DNA of 64,000 bases from Tardiphaga sp. (GTDB lineage Bacteria > Pseudomonadota > Alphaproteobacteria > Rhizobiales > Xanthobacteraceae). Both the position numbers and the translations under genes were made by a program. The notes beneath the pieces are model-generated. The model worked only from the letters and a program-made list of their open reading frames with translations. It was not told the origin of the DNA and searched no databases. Of the stretch, positions 25,842 to 34,205 are shown one piece after another (position 1 is the stretch's first letter; each line of letters starts with the position of its first letter). The stretch is taken from assembly GCF_028290495.1 (NCBI RefSeq), contig NZ_JAQGJT010000047.1:1-64000 (forward strand). Reading direction: 5' to 3'.

Positions 25842-26538
25842 GATCGACAATCTTGTCGCCGGCTATGGCGGCGTCGCCGTGCTGCGCGACGTTAACGTCA
25901 GGATGGCCGCCGGCGAGATCGTCGGCCTGCTCGGCGCTAACAATGCCGGCAAGACCACGCTGATCAACTCGCTGTCCGGCATGGTGAAGCCGATGTCCGG
26001 CCGTATCCTGTTTCTCGGCGAGGACATTTCGAAGCTGACGCCGCAGGCACGCGTCGAACTCGGCATCGTGCAGGTGCCGGAAGGCCGGCTGGTATTCCCG
26101 GATATGAGCATCCGCGAGAATCTGCTGCTAGGCGGCATCAATGCGCATGCCCGCAAGAACCGCCCGCAGCAGATGGAGAAGGTGCTCGCATTGTTTCCGC
26201 GGCTCGGAGAACGGTTGACGCAGAGCGCCGGTTCGCTGTCCGGCGGCGAGCAGCAGATGCTGGCAATCGGCCGCGGGCTGATGGCTGAAGCCAAGCTGTT
26301 GATGCTCGACGAGCCCTCACTCGGCCTGTCGCCTCTGTTCGTGCAGTACATTTTCGAGATTATCGACAAATTGCACGCCGATGGCCTGACCATTCTCCTG
26401 GTCGAACAGAATTTGAACCTGACGCTGCGTCACGCCAAGCGTTGCTACGTGCTGGAGCGCGGACAGGTGGCGGTGGAGGGCGATGCGGAGACCGTGAAGA
26501 ACGATCCGCGCACCCGCAGCGCCTACCTCGGACTGTGA
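25834..26538 (+). CDS. HAAT ABC transporter ATPase (LivF type)
   Basis: 234 residues. Starts at the ATG at 25834 inside the end of the LivG-type gene (8-base overlap), implying coupling. Walker A is LGANNAGKTTLINSLSG (Asn in place of the usual Gly), the canonical signature SLSGGEQQMLAIGRGLM is present, Walker B is LLMLDEPSLGLSPL, and the switch His is followed by LVEQN. The canonical signature here contrasts with the degenerate one in its partner, so the two nucleotide sites may be asymmetric. Confidence 0.9.
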   Translation: MLEIDNLVAGYGGVAVLRDVNVRMAAGEIVGLLGANNAGKTTLINSLSGMVKPMSGRILFLGEDISKLTPQARVELGIVQVPEGRLVFPDMSIRENLLLGGINAHARKNRPQQMEKVLALFPRLGERLTQSAGSLSGGEQQMLAIGRGLMAEAKLLMLDEPSLGLSPLFVQYIFEIIDKLHADGLTILLVEQNLNLTLRHAKRCYVLERGQVAVEGDAETVKNDPRTRSAYLGL

Positions 26539-26550
26539 TCGGAGAGTGAT

Positions 26551-27417
26551 GTGAGCGAACTTTACCAGGCTCTCGCGCAGGGTCTTCTGATCGGAAGCAC
26601 CTACGGCTTGCTCGCGCTCGGCATGGGTCTCGTCTACGGCGTGTCAGGCGTCGTCAATTTCTCACACGGCGATTTCATCTCGCTCGGCATGTTCATGTGC
26701 CTGGCGCTGTTTTCCGCCTTCGCGCTCGACCCCTACGTCTCGGTGCTGATCACCGTGCCGGTGATGACCGCGATCGGCGCACTGGTCTACATTTTCCTGA
26801 TCCGGCCGATGGTCGGGCACCAGTTCCTGATGGTGGTGCAGTTGACCCTGGGTCTCAGCCTGGTGCTGCAGAACGGCATCCTGATGATTTTCGGCGGCGA
26901 ACCGGCGCGTACGCCTTCGATCGTGGAATCCAAACTGGTCATTCTCGGTGACGTCGTGCTGCGTGTGCCGCATATCATTGCCTTCGTGGTGTCGTTCGCG
27001 CTGGCGATAGGCCTCTACATCATGCTGCGATCGACCGACTTCGGCCGCTCGATCCGCGCCGTGCACCAGAACGCGCATGCCGCGTCGCTGATGGGTATCA
27101 ATGTCGGCCGCGTCCAGGTGCTGACCTTCGCGCTCGGCATCGGCATCCTCGCGCTTGCCGCCGCTTTGCTGCTGCCGGGCACGCCGATCCAGCCGACGCA
27201 AGGTTTGCGTTACACCGTCATTACGCTGCTCGTCGTCGTACTCGGCGGCATGACCAACTTCGTCGGCATCATGCTCGGCGGGTTGATCATAGGCATCGCC
27301 GAAGCCTTCGGCACCATCTACCTCGACGGCCCGCTCGGACTGCTGATGCCCTACATCATCTTCGTCGCGATCATGCTGTTCCGGCCGCAAGGCCTGACCT
27401 GGAGCGCTTCGCGATGA
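26551..27417 (+). CDS. HAAT ABC transporter permease (LivH type)
   Basis: 288 residues, about eight helices, starting at GTG 26551 with GGAGAG at 26540-26545. Typical LivH segments: QGLLIGSTYGLLALGMGLVYGVSGVVNFSHGDF at the N-terminus, MLRSTDFGRSIRAVHQNAHAASLMGIN for the ATPase-coupling loop, and VVVLGGMTNFVGIMLGGLIIGIAE. It overlaps the next permease by 4 bases (ATGA). Confidence 0.92.
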   Translation: MSELYQALAQGLLIGSTYGLLALGMGLVYGVSGVVNFSHGDFISLGMFMCLALFSAFALDPYVSVLITVPVMTAIGALVYIFLIRPMVGHQFLMVVQLTLGLSLVLQNGILMIFGGEPARTPSIVESKLVILGDVVLRVPHIIAFVVSFALAIGLYIMLRSTDFGRSIRAVHQNAHAASLMGINVGRVQVLTFALGIGILALAAALLLPGTPIQPTQGLRYTVITLLVVVLGGMTNFVGIMLGGLIIGIAEAFGTIYLDGPLGLLMPYIIFVAIMLFRPQGLTWSASR

Positions 27418-28394
27418 GAGAGGAATTCTACAACACGCTGAAGTCGCCGATCTGGTGGGGCGCGCTGGCGCTTGTCGCGCTGCTGCCGCTCTTCGTACCG
27501 AGCTATTACCTGCACATTCTGACGCTGGCGCTGGTCTATGTCGCTCTGGCCTCGTCGTGGAACATCGTCGGCGGCATGGCCGGGCAGATATCGCTGGCGC
27601 ACAGCCTGTTCATCGGCTGTGGCGCGATGCTCTCCAGTGCGCTGCTGCTCAAGCTCGGCATCAACATGTGGCTGGGATTGTTGATCTCGGCGTTCATCGC
27701 CGGCGTGCTCGGAGCCGTGATTGCCTGGATCGATTTCCGTTTCCAGCTCGGCCATCTCTCCTTCGTGCTGATCACCCTGGCCTTTGCCGAAATGGGCAGC
27801 ATCATCGTCGAAGGCTGGGATTTCCTCGGCGGCGCTTCCGGGCTGTTGCTGCCCAAGGACACCGGCGATTTTCTGGCGTTCCAGTTCGGCGGCGGGCAGG
27901 GCGCGTTCTGGGTGATGCTGGCGCTGGCGGCCATCTGTGTGCTGGCGAGTGTCGCGATCCTCAATGCGCCGCTCGGCTATTACCTGCGCACCATTCGCGA
28001 CAACGAGAAGGCGGCGCAGGCGATCGGCGTCAACATCCTGCGCTACAAGATCATCGCTATGGTGATTTCCGCCGTGCTGGCCTCTGTCGTTGGCACCGCC
28101 TATGTGCGCTATCTTACCTTCGCGGATCCCTATCTGCTGGTGTCGCCGGTGATTACCATCGAGATCGTGCTGTTCGCCACCGTCGGCGGCCTCGGCCGGG
28201 CCTATGGCCCGGCGCTCGGTGCGCTGCTGCTGGTGCCGCTCGGCGAAATACTGCGCGGCAAGCTGGGCACTACGCTGCCCGGCCTGCATTACTTCATCTA
28301 CGGCATTGTCGTGATCGCGGTGATCCTGATCACCCCGCGCGGGTTATTGCCGCTGTTCGAACGCTGGTGGAGTCGCTTGAGAAAGACGACCTGA
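27414..28394 (+). CDS. HAAT ABC transporter permease (LivM type)
   Basis: 326 residues, about nine helices. LivM landmarks: LALVYVALASSWNIVGGMAGQISLAHSLFIGCGAM, LRTIRDNEKAAQAIGVNILRYKI (coupling loop), and TVGGLGRAYGPALGALLLVPLGE. It pairs with the LivH-type permease in one transport channel. The gene order (receptor, two ATPases, two permeases) differs from the usual permeases-before-ATPases arrangement. It is the last gene of the transporter operon; the next frame begins 103 bases later. Confidence 0.92.
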   Translation: MREEFYNTLKSPIWWGALALVALLPLFVPSYYLHILTLALVYVALASSWNIVGGMAGQISLAHSLFIGCGAMLSSALLLKLGINMWLGLLISAFIAGVLGAVIAWIDFRFQLGHLSFVLITLAFAEMGSIIVEGWDFLGGASGLLLPKDTGDFLAFQFGGGQGAFWVMLALAAICVLASVAILNAPLGYYLRTIRDNEKAAQAIGVNILRYKIIAMVISAVLASVVGTAYVRYLTFADPYLLVSPVITIEIVLFATVGGLGRAYGPALGALLLVPLGEILRGKLGTTLPGLHYFIYGIVVIAVILITPRGLLPLFERWWSRLRKTT

Positions 28395-28497
28395 CGGACC
28401 GGCTTCGGCGAAAATCGCGGCTCCCCGGCTTGGCGGACGCCGCGCCCGGCGCTATTTTCGTGCAGGGCGGCGCGGGGCGGTGGTGAAGGATGGCATC

Positions 28498-28575
28498 ATG
28501 ATAGAGCTTCAGGGGATCGCTGACTCTATCGAAGGCGCCGTCGGCGGGACTCTCATTGTGCTTGCGCTGAAATGA
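28498..28575 (+). CDS. 25-codon upstream ORF coupled to the disulfide oxidoreductase gene
   Basis: The ATG at 28498 has AAGGA seven bases upstream. The frame reads MIELQGIADSIEGAVGG and then TLIVLALK, and stops at TGA 28573-28575, overlapping the ATG of the next gene in an ATGA junction. The next gene lacks its own clear Shine-Dalgarno sequence, so ribosomes ending here may re-initiate on it. The peptide could be a tiny membrane-seeking protein or merely a leader. Confidence 0.4.
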   Translation: MIELQGIADSIEGAVGGTLIVLALK

Positions 28576-29942
28576 CCCGCTTCGACGCCATCATCGTCGG
28601 CGCCGGACAGGCCGGCCCGCCGCTGGCGGGACGCCTGACCGCTGCCGGCATGTCCGTTGCCGTCATCGAACGAAAACTGTTCGGCGGCACCTGCGTCAAC
28701 ACCGGCTGCATGCCGACCAAGACGTTGGTCGCCAGCGCCTATGCCGCGCACCTCGCCCGTCGTGGCGCCGACTTCGGCATCAGGATCGGCGATATCAGCA
28801 TCGACATGCCGCGCGTCGCCGCGCGCGCGCATCAGGTGACGCTGAATGCGCGCAGCGGCGTCGAGCGTTGGTTGCGCGGCATGAAGAACTGCACCGTGAT
28901 CGAAGGACACGCGCGCTTCGAATCCGCCGACACGATTCGCGTCGGCAACGAACTCCTGACCGCGCCAAAGATCTTTCTCAATGTCGGCGGCCGCGCCGCG
29001 GTGCCCGAGATGCCGGGCATCCACGATATCAGCTACCTCACCAACACCACGATCCTGCAGCTCGACCGCGTGCCGAAGCACCTGGTGGTGATCGGCGGCA
29101 GCTATATCGGGCTGGAATTCGCCCAGATGTATCGCCGCTTCGGCTCCGAGGTGACCGTGGTTGAGAAGAGCGCGCATCTGGTGTCGCGCGAGGACGAGGA
29201 GATCTCCGAAGCGATCCGCGAGATTTTGCTCGCGGAGGGCATTCACATTCGCACCAGCGCGGAATGCATCAGCTTCCACCCGCATTCCGATGGCATCGGC
29301 GTCGGCGTCGATTGCAGCGAAGGCGATCCGGAGATTCTTGGCTCCGACGTGCTGCTCGCGGTCGGCCGCCGGCCCAACACCGACGACCTCGCACTCGACA
29401 GAGCCGGCGTCGCTACGGACGCCCGCGGCTATATCACCGTCGATGACGGTCTTTCGACCAACGTGCCCGGCATCTTCGCGATGGGTGACTGCAACGGCCG
29501 CGGCGCGTTCACGCACACCGCCTACAATGATTTTGAGATCATCGCCGCCAATCTGCTGGATGGCGCAAGCCGCAAGGTCAGTGACCGCGTGTCCGGCTAT
29601 GCGCTGTACATCGATCCGCCGCTCGGTCGCGTCGGCATGACGCTGGCGCAGGCGCGCAACACCGGCAAGAAATTGTTGGTCGGGCGCCGTCCGATGACCC
29701 GCGTCGGCCGCGCCGTGGAGAAGGGGGAGACGCTGGGGATGATGCAGGTAGTGGTCGACGCCGACACCAGGCAGATTCTCGGCGCAGCTATCCTCGGTAC
29801 ATCAGGCGACGAGGCGGTCCACGGCATTCTCGACGTCATGAATGTCGGTGCGGATTACACAAAGCTGCAATGGGCGGTGCCGATTCATCCGACCGTGTCG
29901 GAGCTGATCCCGACGCTGCTCAACGAGATGCAGCCGGAATGA
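28572..29942 (+). CDS. Pyridine nucleotide-disulfide oxidoreductase (mercuric reductase / LPD-like)
   Basis: 456 residues. FAD motif AIIVGAGQAGPPLAGRL at the N-terminus, redox-active GGTCVNTGCMPTKTLVAS (Cys about 41 and 46), NAD motif HLVVIGGSYIGLEFAQMYRRFG near residue 175, GDCNGRGAFTHTAYND for FAD, and a C-terminal IHPTVSEL with the catalytic His/Glu pair. It lacks the N-terminal metal-binding domain and C-terminal Cys pair of true MerA, and no 2-oxoacid dehydrogenase genes are near, so it is better called an LPD-like FAD oxidoreductase. It is translationally coupled to a 25-codon ORF. Confidence 0.88.
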   Translation: MTRFDAIIVGAGQAGPPLAGRLTAAGMSVAVIERKLFGGTCVNTGCMPTKTLVASAYAAHLARRGADFGIRIGDISIDMPRVAARAHQVTLNARSGVERWLRGMKNCTVIEGHARFESADTIRVGNELLTAPKIFLNVGGRAAVPEMPGIHDISYLTNTTILQLDRVPKHLVVIGGSYIGLEFAQMYRRFGSEVTVVEKSAHLVSREDEEISEAIREILLAEGIHIRTSAECISFHPHSDGIGVGVDCSEGDPEILGSDVLLAVGRRPNTDDLALDRAGVATDARGYITVDDGLSTNVPGIFAMGDCNGRGAFTHTAYNDFEIIAANLLDGASRKVSDRVSGYALYIDPPLGRVGMTLAQARNTGKKLLVGRRPMTRVGRAVEKGETLGMMQVVVDADTRQILGAAILGTSGDEAVHGILDVMNVGADYTKLQWAVPIHPTVSELIPTLLNEMQPE

Positions 29943-29945
29943 CGT

Positions 29946-30113
29946 TCAGAATTTCTTTGCGATCATCAGCGCCAGCAGGATCGTTGCGCAGGTTGCCATC
30001 ACCACCGCCATGTTGACGAGGTTGCGCCCCGCGACCGAGGCCGCCGACGTCGGATACACCGCTTGCGTGGCTTTGGCCTTGTTGCGTGATCCGGATCGCT
30101 TCCTGGTGGTCAT
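29946..30113 (-). CDS. Small single-pass membrane protein, 55 aa
   Basis: The ATG at 30113 has GGAGA five bases upstream. The product starts with a basic tail (MTTRKRSGSRNKAKATQ) followed by a hydrophobic helix at about residues 33-51 (LVNMAVVMATCATILLAL) and ends IAKKF. Positive-inside topology predicts N-in. Codon choice is like the neighbours. It is convergent with the oxidoreductase gene, with stop codons only a few bases apart. No family is recognised. Confidence 0.65.
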   Translation of the reverse strand: MTTRKRSGSRNKAKATQAVYPTSAASVAGRNLVNMAVVMATCATILLALMIAKKF

Positions 30114-30285
30114 GATGTCTCCAAAGAGGAGGGCCAGACCGCTGTGCGGCCCGGCCCTGACGCCTTCCCTGCCGGGGTATATCCCCGATCAATGACCACA
30201 CCATCGCATGAACGGCAGCTGAATTGCTTAAGCGAAATGGTGAATCGAATCCGACCGGATTCGATAGTTTACGAAATTCTTCCGT

Positions 30286-31035
30286 TCAGATCGTGCGTCC
30301 GCCATCGACCGGCAAAATCACGCCGGTGAGGAACTCGGATTCCGGGCCAGCCAGGTAGACGCAGGCATTGGCGATATCCGCGGGGCGTGACATCCGCCCG
30401 AGCGGGATGGTGGCGATGAATTTCGCGCGGTTCTCCGGCGTGTCCGGCACGCCCATGAAGGATTCCAGCAGGCCGGTCTCGCCGATCACCGGCGCAATGC
30501 AGTTGACGCGGATGCCGTCCGGCGCAAGCTCCACGGCCATCGACTTCGACATCAGGTTCACCGCGCCCTTGGTGGCGTTGTACCAGGTCAGGCCCGGCCG
30601 CGGCCGCACGCCCGCGGTGGAGCCGATATTGATGATGCGGCCGCTGTTTTGTTTCTTCATCACCGGCACGCAGGCATTGGTCATCAGGAAGATCGACTTG
30701 ACGTTGATCGCGAAGGCCCGGTCGAACTCTTCCTCGGTGACCTCGAGCAGCGGCTTGTTGCGAAACGTCCAGCCGGCATTGTTGACGACGACATCAAGGC
30801 TGCCGAAAGTCCCGACCGCGAGGTTCACCGCTGCGTCGACATCGGCCTTTTTCGTCACATCGCCGCCGAGCGCCACCGCGCCGTCGCCGATGTCGTCGGC
30901 CACCTGTCTGGCGCCGTCGGCGTTGAGGTCGAGGATCACAACGCGCGCGCCCTCGCGCACAAAGGCTCGCGCGATCCCCGCGCCGAATCCCGATGCGCCC
31001 CCGGTGACGATGGCGGACAATCCTTGCAATCGCAT
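30286..31035 (-). CDS. SDR family oxidoreductase
   Basis: 249 residues, classical short-chain dehydrogenase. Cofactor motif VTGGASGFGAGIARAF, DLNADG acidic residue after strand 2 suggesting NAD(H) preference, VVNNAGWTF, catalytic Ser in INIGSTAGVRP, YNATKGAV (Tyr and Lys), and C-terminal ILPVDGGRTI. Likely 3-oxoacyl or polyol substrate, not fixed by sequence. Monocistronic; divergent from the GGDEF-EAL gene across about 200 bases. Confidence 0.88.
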   Translation of the reverse strand: MRLQGLSAIVTGGASGFGAGIARAFVREGARVVILDLNADGARQVADDIGDGAVALGGDVTKKADVDAAVNLAVGTFGSLDVVVNNAGWTFRNKPLLEVTEEEFDRAFAINVKSIFLMTNACVPVMKKQNSGRIINIGSTAGVRPRPGLTWYNATKGAVNLMSKSMAVELAPDGIRVNCIAPVIGETGLLESFMGVPDTPENRAKFIATIPLGRMSRPADIANACVYLAGPESEFLTGVILPVDGGRTI

Positions 31036-31238
31036 GTCGCTCTCCCTGGTCGCGCCTCTGACGGGCGCTGGACCGGGCCAGGTTAGACCGTGCCGCGGCG
31101 CCTGAGAAGCCAGCCTAAACGGTCGGGTGCTACCGCCGCCTGCGTGCAGCGCCGATGCGTTATGGCCACGTTAACTGCGCCGTCCTCTATCGCCCTGGCG
31201 GACATGCGTCTTTGTTGCCGGCCGCTTATAGTCGGCAA

Positions 31239-33305
31239 ATGCCGATCTCGTATCCGATACAAAGTTCCATCCGTGCAACCGCGCGCACGCACGACGAATG
31301 GTCGCTGCAGCAACTGATCCGCGCCGATCAGATACTGGCCGTTCGCCGCACCGTGCTGATGTCGATCCCTGTCAACGTCCTGCTCGGCATCGCCTCCGTG
31401 CTGGTGGCGTGGAATGCCGGGGTCGTCGCCGAGGGCGCCGTCTGGTTCGCTGCGTCCAGCGCGGTGAACCTGCTGCGCTTCTTGCTGGTCCGGATGCCCC
31501 TGGCGACGGCAACCGACCCGCGCGGCTGGACGAGCGAACAGCAGTTGCAGGCGCATTGCGTGATAGCGTTGCTGTCGGGCGTGGTGTGGGCCTTCATCCC
31601 GGTGTTGTGCGACGGCTACACGTCGCCGCAAACCCTGTTCTATATCGCCATCCAGTGCGGCATCACTGCCGGCGCCGTCACCCACGGCTTTGCCTATTCG
31701 CGGATTCCGATCTGCTTCATCACGCCGCCGCTGCTGGCCGCGATCGGTTGTCTGATCTATGTCGGCGGCTTCGATCGCAACTGCCTGGCCGCCGCCATGT
31801 TGTTGTACCTGCTCGCTCTGATCCGCTCGTCGCATGGCAGTGAGGTCGCTTTTCGCGAAAACAGCCGGCTGAAGAACGAGGCCACGGCAATGTCGCACTC
31901 GCTGGAGATAGCTAACGACGATGCGAGGAAAGTTGCCGAGGAGATGCGCTACCGCGCCTCGCACGACGCTTTGACAGGATTACTCAACCGCAGCGGATTC
32001 CTCGATGAAGCGCGGCGCCGTATTCGCGGCGATGCATCGGGTTTCTGCCTGATGTTGCTCGATCTCGACGGGTTCAAGTCGATCAACGACGCCTTCGGCC
32101 ACAGTGCTGGCGACAAGCTCCTGGTTGAGGTCGCAATCCGGTTGCGCGAGGAACTTCCTGAACGCTTCACGGTTGCGCGGATCGGTGGCGACGAATTCGG
32201 TGTGCTGTTCGCCGTCGTGGATCCACGCGAACCCGAGGCGCTGGCGATGCGGCTGATCGCGTCGATCGGGGCACCGTTTTCTGCGGTCGAGAGGGGCGGT
32301 GTCGGCGTCAGCATCGGCATTTGCCGGTCATCGCGTGTCGATATCGACGAACTTCTCGTTTGCGCCGACGTCGCGCTCTACGCGGCGAAGGACGGCGGGC
32401 GCAATCGCTATCATGTGTTCGATGACCGTCTCCGCGCGCGGCTGGAAATGCGTCGCGATGTCGAACGCGACCTCGGCAAGGCGCTGGCGGACGACGAGCT
32501 TGAAGTCTGGTATCAGCCGATTCTAGGCGAAGGCGGGCTCAGCCTCAACAGCCTGGAGGCGCTGCTTCGCTGGAACCACCCGAGGCTCGGCTGGATTCCG
32601 CCGCAAGAGCTGGTCGCGGTGGCTTCACTGGCCGGCCTCTCGGAGGCGTTGATGCGGTTCCTCCTCAACGATGTCTGCAGCATGATGCAGACGTTGCAGG
32701 CGATGGGGCTGCCGCAGGTCCGGGTGGCGGTGAATGTCTCGCCCCGCGAAATGACCCAACTGCCGATCGACGAACTGATTCTGGCGAAGCTGAAGAAGCA
32801 TGATCTGCCGCCGGCGATGCTGGAGATCGAGATCACCGAAGAAGTCGCGATGAACTTGCAGGCCGTTCAGGGCAAGCTGATGGCTCTGTCCGGTGCCGGG
32901 GTTCAGATCGCGATCGACGATTTTGGCGTTGGCTATTCCTCGCTCGGCGTGTTGCGACAGCTGCACGTCAACCGCGTCAAGATCGATCGCGGCTTCGTCA
33001 CCGGCATTGCCGGTTCGCCCGAACACCAGGCGCTGGTACTGGCGGTGCTGAATCTGGCGCAGTCGTTCAAGTTCGAGGTGGTGGCCGAGGGCGTTGAAAC
33101 CGCAGCAGATCTCTACAAGTTGCTGGATTTGGGGTGCCCCGCGATGCAGGGCTATTTTCTCGGCCGTCCGAAGCCGCAGCACGCAATGATCGAATGGATC
33201 GGCCAGTTGCATCCGGCGAAAGCGATCGCCTCGCATCGGCCAAGGCTCCCCGGCCTGCCGCTGGCGCCCGATGCGATCATCCCTGCCGAGCCGACGCTGC
33301 AATAA
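31239..33305 (+). CDS. GGDEF-EAL membrane protein (c-di-GMP turnover)
   Basis: 688 residues. About five or six N-terminal membrane helices (roughly residues 35-200) lead through a helical linker to a GGDEF domain (HDALTGLLNRSGF near 241, intact GGDEF at 316-320). An EAL domain follows (SLEALLRWNHP near 438, then AIDDFGVGYSSL, VKIDRGFV, VVAEGVET). Both active sites look intact, so either cyclase or phosphodiesterase activity is possible. The N-terminus is not a recognised MHYT or MASE1 type. The ATG at 31239 is chosen since upstream frame sequence is unlike coding. The gene ends next to a decayed soxA fragment. Confidence 0.88.
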   Translation: MPISYPIQSSIRATARTHDEWSLQQLIRADQILAVRRTVLMSIPVNVLLGIASVLVAWNAGVVAEGAVWFAASSAVNLLRFLLVRMPLATATDPRGWTSEQQLQAHCVIALLSGVVWAFIPVLCDGYTSPQTLFYIAIQCGITAGAVTHGFAYSRIPICFITPPLLAAIGCLIYVGGFDRNCLAAAMLLYLLALIRSSHGSEVAFRENSRLKNEATAMSHSLEIANDDARKVAEEMRYRASHDALTGLLNRSGFLDEARRRIRGDASGFCLMLLDLDGFKSINDAFGHSAGDKLLVEVAIRLREELPERFTVARIGGDEFGVLFAVVDPREPEALAMRLIASIGAPFSAVERGGVGVSIGICRSSRVDIDELLVCADVALYAAKDGGRNRYHVFDDRLRARLEMRRDVERDLGKALADDELEVWYQPILGEGGLSLNSLEALLRWNHPRLGWIPPQELVAVASLAGLSEALMRFLLNDVCSMMQTLQAMGLPQVRVAVNVSPREMTQLPIDELILAKLKKHDLPPAMLEIEITEEVAMNLQAVQGKLMALSGAGVQIAIDDFGVGYSSLGVLRQLHVNRVKIDRGFVTGIAGSPEHQALVLAVLNLAQSFKFEVVAEGVETAADLYKLLDLGCPAMQGYFLGRPKPQHAMIEWIGQLHPAKAIASHRPRLPGLPLAPDAIIPAEPTLQ

Positions 33306-33315
33306 TTACGACGCC

Positions 33316-33738
33316 TCCATCGCGCTGCCGCGGCGCCGACGATCTGCATCCCCTTTGGTACCTCGTTGCAAAGGAAAGCCGACTTTGCCTCGGCCCAGTC
33401 CGCCTTGCCGCCGAGATGCGTGGCGATGCCGACGCTCGGCGTCCAGCCACCTGATACGCCGAGCGTATCGGCGGCGATGGCGTGCGTGCCGCCGCTACAG
33501 TCGATCACTGTCACGGACTTCAACCGGCGATACCCCGCGGCAACCGCAACACCGGCCTGGCTAAGATCGAACGCGCTGCGCCAGCCATCGTTCGAGGTCG
33601 TGAAGATCGCGACGCGCTGCCCGGCGCTGACGGCGAAACGATGCAGATAGGTGTGCAACGCCGAGGCCTGCATGGTGCCGGGTCGGTCGTTGCCGGGAAA
33701 ACCAGCAGCCGTTCCTGCGCGCCGGACGGCGCTGCCAA
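33316..33738 (-). pseudogene. Remnant of sarcosine oxidase alpha subunit (soxA), truncated and frameshifted
   Basis: On the minus strand about 140 residues resemble the central part of SoxA-type proteins. GAQERLLVFP (from about 33728) continues in another frame as GNDRPGTMQASALHTYLHRF, then VAIFTTSNDGWRSAFDLSQAGV and VSGGWTPSVGIATHLGGK, ending VPKGMQIVGAAAARW at about 33316. One missing G in the CCGGG run at 33693-33697 explains the frame change. SoxA proteins are about 1000 residues; no more of the gene, and no soxBDG, is present. The flanking frame on the other side of the deletion reads nonsense. Confidence 0.7.
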
Positions 33739-33748
33739 TCCCCATGCG

Positions 33749-33904
33749 ATGCAGGCCGCGATTCGTGCGCTGGAAAAATCCGTGGTGCTGATCGAGGCGC
33801 TGGGCGCGCTGGTGCCCGCTTACATCAAGCACCAGCAACAGCAATGGGACGATCACGCCCGACATCCGTCGGAATGGGGACGCGACAACACGCTGGACTG
33901 CTGA
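33749..33904 (+). CDS. Possible small protein, 51 aa, unrecognised
   Basis: A frame starting at ATG 33749 reads a helical, Leu/Ala-rich segment (AAIRALEKSVVLIEALGALV) followed by KHQQQQWDDHARHPSEWGRD and TLDC. Third positions are GC-rich as in real genes. No Shine-Dalgarno sequence is seen, and the frame is open further upstream into the soxA remnant. It could be a short gene or the 3' end of a lost gene. Confidence 0.3.
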   Translation: MQAAIRALEKSVVLIEALGALVPAYIKHQQQQWDDHARHPSEWGRDNTLDC

Positions 33905-34054
33905 TTCGGGAGCTCGCGTTTTTTCGCGGGCGCATCTGTGGGCGGAGAGGAAATCTTAATCTCTCGGCGGTCTCAAAATACCGTCCCCTGTTCGTTCCAG
34001 GAGAACAAACGAGCACTGGGGCTCAATGCTTATGGCGGCGATTGATCCGCCGGC

Positions 34055-34191
34055 CTCCCCCGTCATTGCGATGAGCCAACGGGTCAGGCTTCGCCGGCCC
34101 GATGATAAACTCCGCGACGCGGCAATCCAGAAGGTCGCAAGCGAAGGACTGGATTGCTCCGTCGCAAGAACCCCTCGCAATGACGGGGGAG
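34055..34191. repeat. Palindromic intergenic repeat, family D
   Basis: Perfect 17-base arms, CTCCCCCGTCATTGCGA at 34055-34071 and its complement at 34175-34191, enclose 103 bases including GGCAATCCAGAAGG and CTGGATTGCTCC, themselves a second inverted pair. This CGTCATTGCGA / CAATCCAG architecture is a repeat type found in many alphaproteobacteria. It lies just past the 3' end of apaG and could act as its transcript end. Confidence 0.7.
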
Positions 34192-34205
34192 AGGGAAAAG
34201 TGCGC

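Noticed and set aside
28509-29516. 335-codon minus-strand frame opposite the disulfide oxidoreductase
   Set aside because: Shadow; the plus strand carries FAD, NAD and CxxxxC motifs.
28572-29942. Mercuric reductase (merA)
   Set aside because: It lacks the N-terminal HMA domain and the C-terminal vicinal Cys pair, and no mer genes are near.
33152-33865. 237-codon intact minus-strand gene
   Set aside because: Only the middle resembles SoxA. Its first about 50 residues are out of frame with the homology and the last part is antisense to the EAL domain, so it is a remnant and not a gene.
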